From assembly GCA_051814705.1 (NCBI GenBank), contig JBPWQW010000001.1, forward strand, positions 806,001 through 870,000: a DNA stretch of 64,000 nucleotides, given 5' to 3'. The notes beneath the pieces are model-generated. The model did no database searches. It was not told the DNA's origin and was given only the letters and a program-made list of their open reading frames with translations. The translations under genes were made by a program, and so were the position numbers. Shown in pieces: positions 36,861 through 44,575 of this stretch (position 1 is its first letter; every line of letters begins with the position of its first letter). The DNA is from Geojedonia sp051814705. Its GTDB lineage: Bacteria; Bacteroidota; Bacteroidia; Flavobacteriales; Flavobacteriaceae.

Positions 36861-36892
36861 AAAAACCGCTCCAATTAACAGAGCGGTTTTGT
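36860..36892 (-). terminator. Terminator of the coiled-coil protein gene at 36912
   Basis: On the minus strand AAAACCGCTC and GAGCGGTTTT form a 10-bp stem followed by TTATTTTT. Its T-rich tail doubles as the glyS promoter element. Confidence 0.85.
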
Positions 36893-36911
36893 AAAAATAA
36901 TATAGTTAGGA

Positions 36912-37796
36912 TTAATTTAGTTGCAATTGCGTGCTGCCCAATTTTTGATCATTATTGAACACAGTAATAAAATAAGTGCCCGCTGTTAAAGGTTGGTCAT
37001 CGTTTTCAGCATTAATGGCAATGGAAACGTCTAAAACGTGATTGTTATAGGATACTAATTTTTTGGAACTGTAAATGAGTAAAGATTCGCCAAAACTAAT
37101 GGCCCCTTTATCTGCAAACACATTATTCTCTGGAGTTAATATCTGAATATAGATGTCTTTTTCACCATCTTCGGCAAGCGCATTTTGCCCTAAAGTAAAA
37201 GAGACTTCAATACTTTGCGTTTTTGAGGCTTTGGAAGTGACTACAGTTTTTCCAAGTGCTTTATTGAATGCTGTTGCCCTAAATGAATTGGCTGTTAAAA
37301 CAGAAGCCTTTTTTAGAGTCGCATTCAAATTTTTAGTTTCATCTAAAAGCAAGGAGTTGACATGGAGTTGATGTTGTAACTCATCGTAAGCTACCAGTTT
37401 TTCCTTTTCAAGGTTAGCATTTTTAATGTTAACGGAATTAATAGTGCTAAAAAGAGCATTATTTTTTGATTGTAAATCTGAAACTTGACGTTTAATTTTT
37501 GGAATTATAGACAATTCGCTACGCAGTAACCTTACTGAGTCTTGTGCGATTTCAGTACGACCGTTAGCAAATTCAAGTTGTGATGTCATCAGATTATTTT
37601 TCCTGGAAATGTCATCATATCTCTGGATGAGATGAGATAATTCGATTTCAACAAGATTTTTTTCTTGTTCCAGAAATTGTTGATGTGCCTGAATGGATTG
37701 ATAGTTAGTAAAACTAAAAATGGATAAGACCGCAATGCCAACAATTAAAGAACCTGTAATTAATCTGTAGTTAAATAATTGAGGGTTAACTATCAT
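36912..37796 (-). CDS. Membrane-anchored coiled-coil protein, unknown function
   Basis: 294 residues. One N-terminal membrane segment (about residues 13-31, LITGSLIVGIAVLSIFSF) is followed by a coiled coil to about residue 165 with no Pro and regular Leu/Asn spacing. A C-terminal beta domain of about 110 residues follows (SIEVSFTLGQNALAEDGEKD, GTYFITVFNNDQKLG). It probably sits in the inner membrane with the body in the periplasm. I recall similar uncharacterised proteins in Flavobacteriaceae, but no function. It has its own terminator and lies divergent from comF. Confidence 0.82.
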   Translation of the reverse strand: MIVNPQLFNYRLITGSLIVGIAVLSIFSFTNYQSIQAHQQFLEQEKNLVEIELSHLIQRYDDISRKNNLMTSQLEFANGRTEIAQDSVRLLRSELSIIPKIKRQVSDLQSKNNALFSTINSVNIKNANLEKEKLVAYDELQHQLHVNSLLLDETKNLNATLKKASVLTANSFRATAFNKALGKTVVTSKASKTQSIEVSFTLGQNALAEDGEKDIYIQILTPENNVFADKGAISFGESLLIYSSKKLVSYNNHVLDVSIAINAENDDQPLTAGTYFITVFNNDQKLGSTQLQLN

Positions 37797-37865
37797 TAAT
37801 AAATTCTTAAATTTATAAGTCGAAATTAGAGATTACATTAGCGTTATTTTATTTTAATCGACGAA

Positions 37866-38546
37866 ATGGTAAAAAATTTGTTAAACCTGTTTTTTCCTAA
37901 AGTATGTTTAGGCTGCAGTTCGTATTTGGGAGATAACGAAAGTTACATTTGTACGTCTTGCAGGCATCAATTGCCTCTTACCAATTTTCATCTGGATCAC
38001 AACGATGCCTTGAAAAATGTATTTTATGGGCGTGTTAATCTGGAATTGGCGACGGCATTACTGCACTTTTCTAAAAAAGGCATAGTTCAACAGCTTATGC
38101 ACAACCTTAAATATAGAGGGCATCAGGATGTGGGTGTTTTATTAGGAAAATGGTTGGGTGAAGAACTCAAAACCCTTGAGGCTTACCAAAGTCTAGATGT
38201 TGTAATACCAGTTCCGTTGCACAGCTCTAAGTTGCGTCAACGCGGCTATAATCAAGTTGATAAGTTTGGTCGAGAAATAGCCGAGGCTCTGGGCATTGAA
38301 TTCAATACCAAAGTTTTACAGAAGACCGTAGCGACTAAAACACAGGTTTTTAAAGACAGGCTTTTGAGAACTTCGAGTCATGCCGCTACGTTTTCAATTT
38401 CAGAAGACCAATCTTTAAAGGGAAAACATATTTTATTGGTCGACGATATTGTGACCACCGGAGCAACCATTGAATCTTGTGCTAATGCGTTGCTGACTAT
38501 TGAAGGGGTTAAAATTAGCCTAGCCACTATGGCTATAACTGATTAA
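37866..38546 (+). CDS. comF: ComF-family phosphoribosyltransferase-like protein
   Basis: 226 residues. An N-terminal zinc-ribbon-like segment with CLGC near residue 14 and CTSC near 29 is followed by a type I PRTase fold with the PRPP loop LLVDDIVTTGATIESCA near residues 190-206. RQRGYNQVDKFGREIAEALG near 123-142 is the family signature. ComF proteins are linked to DNA uptake in naturally competent bacteria, but many carriers are not known to be competent, so function here is open. Start chosen at the first ATG, MVKNLLNLFFPKVCLGC. Confidence 0.92.
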   Translation: MVKNLLNLFFPKVCLGCSSYLGDNESYICTSCRHQLPLTNFHLDHNDALKNVFYGRVNLELATALLHFSKKGIVQQLMHNLKYRGHQDVGVLLGKWLGEELKTLEAYQSLDVVIPVPLHSSKLRQRGYNQVDKFGREIAEALGIEFNTKVLQKTVATKTQVFKDRLLRTSSHAATFSISEDQSLKGKHILLVDDIVTTGATIESCANALLTIEGVKISLATMAITD

Positions 38547-38692
38547 TTTTTAAGACGGTTTCTTTTTATGGGTTTTTAAGGCCAGAAGTAATTTGGGCAA
38601 CAAAGATTTTGTTTGATTTTAAATTTTTTAGTTATGCTCATTTCATTCTCCCATAATTATGTTGTTAATTTGTCTAAAATTTAAGCTTGATA

Positions 38693-40300
38693 ATGTCTAA
38701 AAGTTTATTTCAAAACTTAGTCCTGATTTTTGTGATTATTGCCATTGCAAGCTGTGCCAATAGAGGCACTCCTTCTGGAGGAGAAAAGGATATAGAACCC
38801 CCTCAAATTATAAAATCAGAGCCAGAAAATTTTACTACCAATTTCAAGGGGAACGAAATTAGAATCTATTTTAATGAATATATTAAAATAAAAAATTTAC
38901 AAAAGCAGCTCATTATTTCACCACCAATGGAGTATCAACCCGATATTACACCATTGGGTTCTGCAAGTAAATACATAAAAATAAAAATTCTGGATACGCT
39001 TCAGCCCAATACAACCTATGCCTTTAATTTTGGACAAAGTATTGTGGACAATAATGAAGAAAACCCCTATCCCTATTACCGATACGTTTTTTCTACTGGA
39101 AGTTATATCGATTCCCTATCTGTTAGTGGGATGATTGTGGATGCCATAGAACGAAAAACGGACAAGTTTGTCTCTGTTATGTTATACGAAATGGATTCCA
39201 CCTATACCGATTCCATAATTTATAAAAAAAAGCCTAAATATATTACCAATACCCTGGACAGCGTCACCACGTTCAAAATTGACAATATCAAGGCGGGAAC
39301 CTATAAATTAATTGCTTTGAAAGAGGAAAACAGCAATTATACTTTTCAACCAAAAACTGATAAAATTGGATTTTATGGTGGTGTTGTCAAGGTGCCAACC
39401 GATTCCCTTTTTACCCTTAAATTATATAAAGAAAAATTGAACTTTAAATCGCTTCGTCCAAAACAAGAAGCAGGGCAAAAAATTATGTTTGGGTTTGAAG
39501 GGGATTATAAAGATGTACAAATTGAATTGCTCGACAAAACCCCTGAAGATTTTGAACATCGAATCACAAAAGATACTAAAACGGATTCCTTATATTACTG
39601 GTACAAACCTAAATTAGAATTGGATTCCACACGGTTTGTTGTTACAAACAAGACGTATCGTGATACGCTTAAATACAAATTCAGGGATTTAAAAAGGGAT
39701 TCTTTGATATTTAATGCATCACCTTCGGGCACTATTCATTTTTATCAGGATTTTCAGCTTCAAGCGAATATTCCGTTGATCAATATTGATGAAAAACACA
39801 TCACAATTTTAGATAAGGATTCTTTGAACGTGCCATTTTCTACCACATTTGAAGCATTTGAAAATAGGTATACGTTTAAGTTTGATAAAAAAGAAACGAA
39901 TACTTATAAAATTCAAATGCTACCTAATACCATTGAGGACTTTTTTGGAAAAACCAATGATACCTTGAGGTACACCCTTAAAACTAGCAAAAAATCTGAT
40001 TATGGCAATATTAGGGTGCGATTGATAAATGCTAAGTTTCCTTTAATCGTACAATTGGTGGATGATAAGGGTAATGTGATGTATGAAAGATATACTACTG
40101 AATCAGCTGTAGTGGATTTTAACGATTTGCTCCCAAAGCAGTATTATTTGAGAGCTATTTTTGATACCAATGGCAATAAAACATACGATTCAGGAAATTT
40201 CTTATTGAAAAGACAACCCGAACGGGTGAGCTATGCCCAAAACATAGATGCCGTGAGGGCTAATTTCGATTTTATAATTGATTTTACGTTAAAAGATTAA
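38693..40300 (+). CDS. Ig-like (SbsA-type) domain lipoprotein
   Basis: 535 residues from the ATG at 38693 (an upstream TTG is in frame but less likely). Lipobox IAIASC predicts a lipoprotein. GTPSGGEKDIEPPQIIKSEP after it is typical of flavobacterial proteins with an N-terminal bacterial Ig-like domain (about 30-125, including IRIYFNEYIKI). The remainder is beta-rich, with FDTNGNKTYDSGNFL near the end typical of a carboxypeptidase-regulatory-like fold. Its 3' end overlaps the omega-amidase gene tail by 17 bases. Role unknown, surface or periplasmic. Confidence 0.87.
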   Translation: MSKSLFQNLVLIFVIIAIASCANRGTPSGGEKDIEPPQIIKSEPENFTTNFKGNEIRIYFNEYIKIKNLQKQLIISPPMEYQPDITPLGSASKYIKIKILDTLQPNTTYAFNFGQSIVDNNEENPYPYYRYVFSTGSYIDSLSVSGMIVDAIERKTDKFVSVMLYEMDSTYTDSIIYKKKPKYITNTLDSVTTFKIDNIKAGTYKLIALKEENSNYTFQPKTDKIGFYGGVVKVPTDSLFTLKLYKEKLNFKSLRPKQEAGQKIMFGFEGDYKDVQIELLDKTPEDFEHRITKDTKTDSLYYWYKPKLELDSTRFVVTNKTYRDTLKYKFRDLKRDSLIFNASPSGTIHFYQDFQLQANIPLINIDEKHITILDKDSLNVPFSTTFEAFENRYTFKFDKKETNTYKIQMLPNTIEDFFGKTNDTLRYTLKTSKKSDYGNIRVRLINAKFPLIVQLVDDKGNVMYERYTTESAVVDFNDLLPKQYYLRAIFDTNGNKTYDSGNFLLKRQPERVSYAQNIDAVRANFDFIIDFTLKD

Positions 40301-41066
40301 ACGTGTCTTTATCGTTTAGAAACTTCAGTTTGTTTCTGTAGAAATTAATGTGACTGCGCTCCAAGGTCACAATTTCAGTATGTTCTTTATTAGGTCTAAT
40401 GGGCGTAATATTGCTTCCTAAAACATCATAAGTTGCCGAGTGTCCGCAATATTCATTATCTAGTTTATCAAACCCAACTCTGTTAACACCAACGCAATAA
40501 CATATATTTTCGATAGCTCTTGCTTTTAAAAGGGTATCCCATGCCACAATACGTGGTTTTGGCCAATTGGCAACATAAATTAAAACATCATAGTCTTCCG
40601 TATTTCTGGACCAAACGGGAAAACGCAAATCGTAGCAAATTAAAGGGCAAATTTTCCAGCCTTTATAATCGATAATCAATTTAGAACGTCCTGAAGTATA
40701 AACTTTGTCTTCTCCGGCTAAAGTAAAGGTGTGTCGCTTATCATAATATTGGATATTGCCATCGGGATGTACAAATAATAATCGGTTATAGTAGTTGCTG
40801 TTTTCTTTTATAATAATACTTCCAGCAATAGCGGAATTTTTTTGTTCAGCCATTTTCTGCATCCATAAAATGGACTTATCCTGCATGGTTTCGGAAAATT
40901 CTTTGGCATTCATGGTAAACCCTGTTGTGAACATTTCGGGTAGTAAAATAAGATCCACGGGAGTAGTGATTGCCTCTATTTTTTCCTTAAAATTATCGCG
41001 ATTTTGTTTTGGGTTTTCCCATATTAAATCAGATTGAATTAAGGCAACTTTAAGTTGGTCTTGCAT
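40284..41066 (-). CDS. Nitrilase-superfamily omega-amidase (YafV/Nit2 type)
   Basis: 260 residues. The Glu-Lys-Cys triad is visible: LPEMFTTGF near residue 42 (Glu), YDKRHTFTLAGE near 107 (Lys), and CPLICYDLRFPVWSRN near 140 (Cys). YafV-like omega-amidases hydrolyse alpha-ketoglutaramate or its methionine analogue, made when a glutamine transaminase acts. A YbdL-like aminotransferase that could make such substrates lies 1.1 kb away at 42167, supporting a transaminase/omega-amidase pair in methionine salvage; that pairing is inference. Confidence 0.9.
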   Translation of the reverse strand: MQDQLKVALIQSDLIWENPKQNRDNFKEKIEAITTPVDLILLPEMFTTGFTMNAKEFSETMQDKSILWMQKMAEQKNSAIAGSIIIKENSNYYNRLLFVHPDGNIQYYDKRHTFTLAGEDKVYTSGRSKLIIDYKGWKICPLICYDLRFPVWSRNTEDYDVLIYVANWPKPRIVAWDTLLKARAIENICYCVGVNRVGFDKLDNEYCGHSATYDVLGSNITPIRPNKEHTEIVTLERSHINFYRNKLKFLNDKDTFNLLT

Positions 41067-41073
41067 GTGGTGA

Positions 41074-41550
41074 TTAGGTGCGTTTAAGTTTTTTTTTGGT
41101 TTTTTCTAAATCTTGATGTAACGTTTTGATTTTATCAAGCCATTTATCCTCTTGATTTGGAGAGAGATTCCCTCTTCTTTTTAGTTTGTCATATTTTTCT
41201 TCAGCCTGTTCTAACTTCTTGCTAGCTCTTTCGAAATTTGCTTGTGCTTTTTGCTTTCTTCTCAGCTCCCTTTCGGCTTTTTTCTGAGCTTTTTCAGCCT
41301 TTTTCTGAGCTTTTTCAGCCCTTTTTTGAGCTTTTTCGGCTTTATTGGTCTCTTTTTCAATTCGTATTTGCTCGTCCAAAGTCGCTCTAATTGTATTTTG
41401 TTGCTCAATCGTCAAGGTGCTTGTCACATCTACGCCATCTTGTAAAATAGTTTTTCCTTTTACGGTATAAGTTATTCCATTACTCATTACGTCTTGAGCA
41501 CTTGCCATAAGCCCAAATCCAATACAAAACAGCAAAATCCAGATTTTCAT
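41074..41550 (-). CDS. Exported Lys/Ala-rich coiled-coil protein
   Basis: 158 residues. Signal peptide MKIWILLFCIGFGLMASA, then a short globular part, and from about residue 65 a repetitive highly charged helix: AEKAQKK-type heptads repeated four times, then AERELRRKQKAQANFERASK. The DNA carries matching near-exact 21-base repeats, so the number of units may vary between strains. No known function; it is 7 bases upstream of the omega-amidase on the same strand. Confidence 0.8.
   Translation of the reverse strand: MKIWILLFCIGFGLMASAQDVMSNGITYTVKGKTILQDGVDVTSTLTIEQQNTIRATLDEQIRIEKETNKAEKAQKRAEKAQKKAEKAQKKAERELRRKQKAQANFERASKKLEQAEEKYDKLKRRGNLSPNQEDKWLDKIKTLHQDLEKTKKKLKRT
41276..41345. repeat. 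Tandem 21-base coding repeats
   Basis: Units of the form TTTTCTGAGCTTTTTCAGCC recur in tandem about three times with small changes, encoding the AEKAQKK heptads of the minus-strand protein. Confidence 0.8.
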
Positions 41551-41662
41551 GATTTTATATTTTAGTTATTGAAGATAAAAAAAGCATTTCATATAAAGGT
41601 GCTTATGTCAATTTTCCACTCTAAAAGTAATTATTTTTTAATTAGTTTTACGGTTTTAAACT

Positions 41663-42181
41663 ATGAATTTATCATATAAAATTTGCAACGAAAAAGACCT
41701 TCAAACTCTAGTTGAAATATCTAAAAGCACTTTTATTTCTGCTTTTGAAAAACAAAATAATCCAGAAGATTTTAAAACACACATTCACAAAGCATTTAGT
41801 AAAACTCAGCTACAGGAAGAACTCTTAGACCCAAATGTGCGCTTTTATTTTGTATACAGAAATAATACACTAGTTGGCTATTTTAAGTTGAATGAAAAGG
41901 AAGCCCAAACAGAGCCTTTTGGCGAGACTTCTATGGAGATTGAGCGTATTTATGTATTAGATGGATTTCAAGGGCAACACATTGGGCAACACATGCTGAA
42001 TCATAGTATTGAAATCGCCAAACAAAAGCAGTTAACCTTTATTTGGCTAGGAGTTTGGGAATTGAATACAGCAGCCATCCGATTCTATGAACGCTATGGT
42101 TTTGTAAAATTTGACATGCACCCGTATTATATTGGCAACGACAAACAAACCGATTGGTTAATGCGTTTAGATTTGATTTAA
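41663..42181 (+). CDS. GNAT acetyltransferase, PaiA-like (spermidine/spermine acetyltransferase)
   Basis: 172 residues. The GNAT fold shows IERIYVLDGFQGQHIGQHML near residues 94-113 (acetyl-CoA loop Q-x-x-G-x-G-like, here QGQHIG), IWLGVWELNTAAIRFYERYG near 129-148, and N-terminal DLQTLVEISKSTFISAFEKQ. The whole pattern matches Bacillus PaiA, which acetylates polyamines, better than other GNATs. It is convergent with the YbdL-like gene, overlapping its 3' end by 15 bases. Substrate inferred. Confidence 0.88.
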   Translation: MNLSYKICNEKDLQTLVEISKSTFISAFEKQNNPEDFKTHIHKAFSKTQLQEELLDPNVRFYFVYRNNTLVGYFKLNEKEAQTEPFGETSMEIERIYVLDGFQGQHIGQHMLNHSIEIAKQKQLTFIWLGVWELNTAAIRFYERYGFVKFDMHPYYIGNDKQTDWLMRLDLI

Positions 42182-43309
42182 AATCTCGGCTGCTTTTTTG
42201 AGGGTCTCATCGGTTTTGGCAAAACAAAATCGCAATACCTTCTGATCCCAACCATTTTCATTAAAAACAGACATCGGGATGGATGCTAAACCATGTTCAA
42301 TAGTCAGGCATTTGGCAAAATCGACGTCGCGCTCTTCTGTAATTTTAGAATAGTCCAGCACTTGAAAATAAGTGCCTTGCGAAGGGATAAACTCAAATTT
42401 TGAACCTTTGATTAGGCTTAAGAATAAATCTCTTTTTTGTTGATAGAATTCTGATAATTCTAGATAATGATTAGGTGCTTGAAGATATTCTGCAAGACCT
42501 TTTTGCACAGGATGATTCACACAAAACACATTAAATTGATGCACTTTTTTAAACTCATCCATTAAATCTTTTGGAGCACAGCAATAGCCCACTTTCCAGC
42601 CTGTATTGTGAAAAGTTTTACCAAAAGACGCTACTACAAAACTTCTCGTTTTTAAATCGGGAAACAAACATGCGCTTTGGTGTGGTTTAGCATCAAAAAT
42701 AATATGCTCGTAAACCTCGTCGCTTATTAAGATGATGTTTGTGCCTTTTAATAAAGCCTGCAGTTGTAACATATCGGTTTTGGAAAACACAGTGCCACTG
42801 GGATTTTGTGGTGTGTTGATAATGACCATTTTTGTTTTACTATTGATCTTTTCCTTTACGATATTCCAGTCCACTTTATAATGAGGCGCTTCCAGTTGAA
42901 TCGAGATCGTTTTGCCGCCGTTGAGTTCTATTGCCGGTTCGTAGCAATCATAGGCAGGCCTAAAAATTATAACCTCATCATGAGGCCTAATAAAAGCCGA
43001 GATAGCAGTAAAAATGGCCTGGGTTGCTCCAGCAGTAATCGTAATTTCGGTTTCTGGGTGATAGCTAGATTTATAGAGCAACTCGAATTTTTTGGAAATA
43101 GCATTTCTTAATTCCAGACTTCCAGCCATTGGCGCATATTGGTTATAGCCCGTGTTCATGGCTTTAGTGACCAAGTCGATAAGCTTTTGATCGCTTTTAA
43201 AATTTGGAAATCCTTGCGATAGGTTAATGGCATTATGTTTTGCTGCCAGAGCACTCATTACTGTAAAAATAGTGGTGCCAACGTTGGGGAGTTTGGAGTT
43301 GTTAATCAT
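42167..43309 (-). CDS. PLP-dependent aminotransferase, YbdL-like (methionine/glutamine transaminase)
   Basis: 380 residues from the ATG at 43309. Longer starts at 43342 would run inside the vsr gene and add residues absent from relatives, which begin near KLPNVGTTIF. Fold type I motifs: NLSQGFPNF near residue 29, AGATQAIFTAISAF near 92 (PLP phosphate), NTPQNPSGTVF near 165, SDEVYEHIIF near 194, SFGKTFHNTGWKVGYC near 228 (PLP Lys), and LRFCFAKTDETL at the end (substrate Arg). Its start overlaps the vsr stop by 8 bases, so the restriction island abuts it exactly. Confidence 0.93.
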   Translation of the reverse strand: MINNSKLPNVGTTIFTVMSALAAKHNAINLSQGFPNFKSDQKLIDLVTKAMNTGYNQYAPMAGSLELRNAISKKFELLYKSSYHPETEITITAGATQAIFTAISAFIRPHDEVIIFRPAYDCYEPAIELNGGKTISIQLEAPHYKVDWNIVKEKINSKTKMVIINTPQNPSGTVFSKTDMLQLQALLKGTNIILISDEVYEHIIFDAKPHQSACLFPDLKTRSFVVASFGKTFHNTGWKVGYCCAPKDLMDEFKKVHQFNVFCVNHPVQKGLAEYLQAPNHYLELSEFYQQKRDLFLSLIKGSKFEFIPSQGTYFQVLDYSKITEERDVDFAKCLTIEHGLASIPMSVFNENGWDQKVLRFCFAKTDETLKKAAEILNQI

Positions 43310-43772
43310 TTTGTCCAATGGCGATGTAAACCAGTACATCATTAATGCATTTATGGAGTTCTTTTTTTATTTCCTTTTCCCAAAATCGGAAAACCGTATA
43401 CCCTATGTTATTTAATTGCCGATTTACTTCTCGGTCACGCTGCATATTACGTTCTATTTTTGGTATCCAAAAACCACGGTTGCTTTTTATATTGTCTCTG
43501 CGTTCGTTCCAATTGTAGCCATGCCAAAATTCGCCATCGATAAAAATTGCCAATTTGTATTTTTGTATGGAGACATCGGGTTTTCCGGGTAATTTTTTAC
43601 TGTTCACTCGATAACGCACGTTATGTTTCCATAGAGCCATTCTGAAGAGCAACTCCGGTTTGGTGTTTTTACTACGAATGTTGCTCATGATTTTAGAGCG
43701 TTTCTTTGTCGTATAAAAACCAGAGGCTTCGTTGAATCGTGGGACTTTTATTTTATTATCTTCGTAGGACAT
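43302..43772 (-). CDS. vsr: Very short patch repair (Vsr) endonuclease
   Basis: 156 residues. Nicks at T:G mismatches formed when a 5-methylcytosine made by the neighbouring methyltransferase deaminates. Family segments: KRSKIMSNIRSKNTKPELLF near residue 24-43, LPGKPDVSIQKYKLAIFIDG near 70-89 (catalytic Asp), FWHGYNWNERRDNIKSN near 91, FWIPKIERNMQRDREVN near 110, and GYTVFRFWEKEI near 135. The structural zinc Cys/His set of E. coli Vsr (HGCFWHGH-C) is absent (IDGEFWHGYNW). Only 17 bases separate it from the divergent restriction gene. It shares its fold with the DUF559 domain in ileS. Confidence 0.93.
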   Translation of the reverse strand: MSYEDNKIKVPRFNEASGFYTTKKRSKIMSNIRSKNTKPELLFRMALWKHNVRYRVNSKKLPGKPDVSIQKYKLAIFIDGEFWHGYNWNERRDNIKSNRGFWIPKIERNMQRDREVNRQLNNIGYTVFRFWEKEIKKELHKCINDVLVYIAIGQND

Positions 43773-43789
43773 AATGGTTTTACCAAATT

Positions 43790-44575
43790 ATGAATAAAAT
43801 GAGCCAATCAAAAAACAAATATGTAGATTTTGTGTCAGATGATCATTTGTTGAAGTGTATTTCAAACCTCTACACATCTTATGCTGAAGCTAAAAAAGAA
43901 TTCACAAAGAAGAAATTTTATAATAATAAGGTCGATACTTTTAAACTTACTTTTGATTCGAAATTTAATGAATTATCTGAAAAAGAACTTATCAAACTGG
44001 AAATGTCCCGTCAAATAGATAAATCAGTGAATAATGCTATTGGCACATTTCACGAAGAAGTACTTGGTGGAATAAAAGGGTTTTTAAGTGGTAAATTGAG
44101 TGGCTATGATATAAAAGCACTTGATAATTCTTTGTTTGCTGAAATAAAGAACAAACATAACACAATGAACAGCAGCTCGGCCGAAAGTGCTTTTCAGAAG
44201 TTAGCAAGATTTGCAGATGATAATAAACAGGCTAAATGTTATTTAGTTCAAATATTGGCAAGAAACAGCTTTTTGAAGAAATGGGAAGGTGTCATAAATA
44301 GAAAAGAATACATCCATAGTAGAGTGTTTATAATTTCCGGTGATAAGTTTTACGGATTGCTTACTGGAGATGAGAATGCCTTTTTTAAACTTTATAAGAC
44401 TTTGCCAAAAGCCGTTAATGATTTTTTAAAAACTATTGATGTTGCAAATGAAAAACAAAACACCATTTTAAGTGATATTACTAAAAGTGCAAAAACAGCC
44501 AATAGAAATCTCCTTGACGAAATTACTTTTGAAAATTTTCACTACTATAATGGTTTTAACTCTTTAAACAGCTAG
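43790..44575 (+). CDS. Type II restriction endonuclease, Eco47II family
   Basis: 261 residues (or 258 from the second ATG at 43799). It has the family layout: FVSDDHLLKCISNLY at the start, NKVDTFKLTFDSKFNELS near 45-62, QIDKSVNNAIGTFHEEVLGG near 76-95, AEIKNKHNTMNSSSAESAF near 125-143 (E-x-K of a PD-(D/E)XK site and the family hallmark), and GLLTGDENAFFKLYKTLP near 197. Eco47II and Sau96I cut GGNCC, so that is the best guess for the target, unproven. It is divergent from vsr and convergent with the methyltransferase, whose 3' end it overlaps by 12 bases. Confidence 0.85.
   Translation: MNKMSQSKNKYVDFVSDDHLLKCISNLYTSYAEAKKEFTKKKFYNNKVDTFKLTFDSKFNELSEKELIKLEMSRQIDKSVNNAIGTFHEEVLGGIKGFLSGKLSGYDIKALDNSLFAEIKNKHNTMNSSSAESAFQKLARFADDNKQAKCYLVQILARNSFLKKWEGVINRKEYIHSRVFIISGDKFYGLLTGDENAFFKLYKTLPKAVNDFLKTIDVANEKQNTILSDITKSAKTANRNLLDEITFENFHYYNGFNSLNS

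Noticed and set aside
41276..41345. Tandem repeat as a CRISPR-like or regulatory array
   Set aside because: The 21-base units are in frame and simply encode the coiled-coil heptads of the protein at 41074.
43310..43342. Longer N-terminus of the YbdL-like aminotransferase
   Set aside because: It would run inside vsr and adds residues not matching the family start; the ATG at 43309 is preferred.
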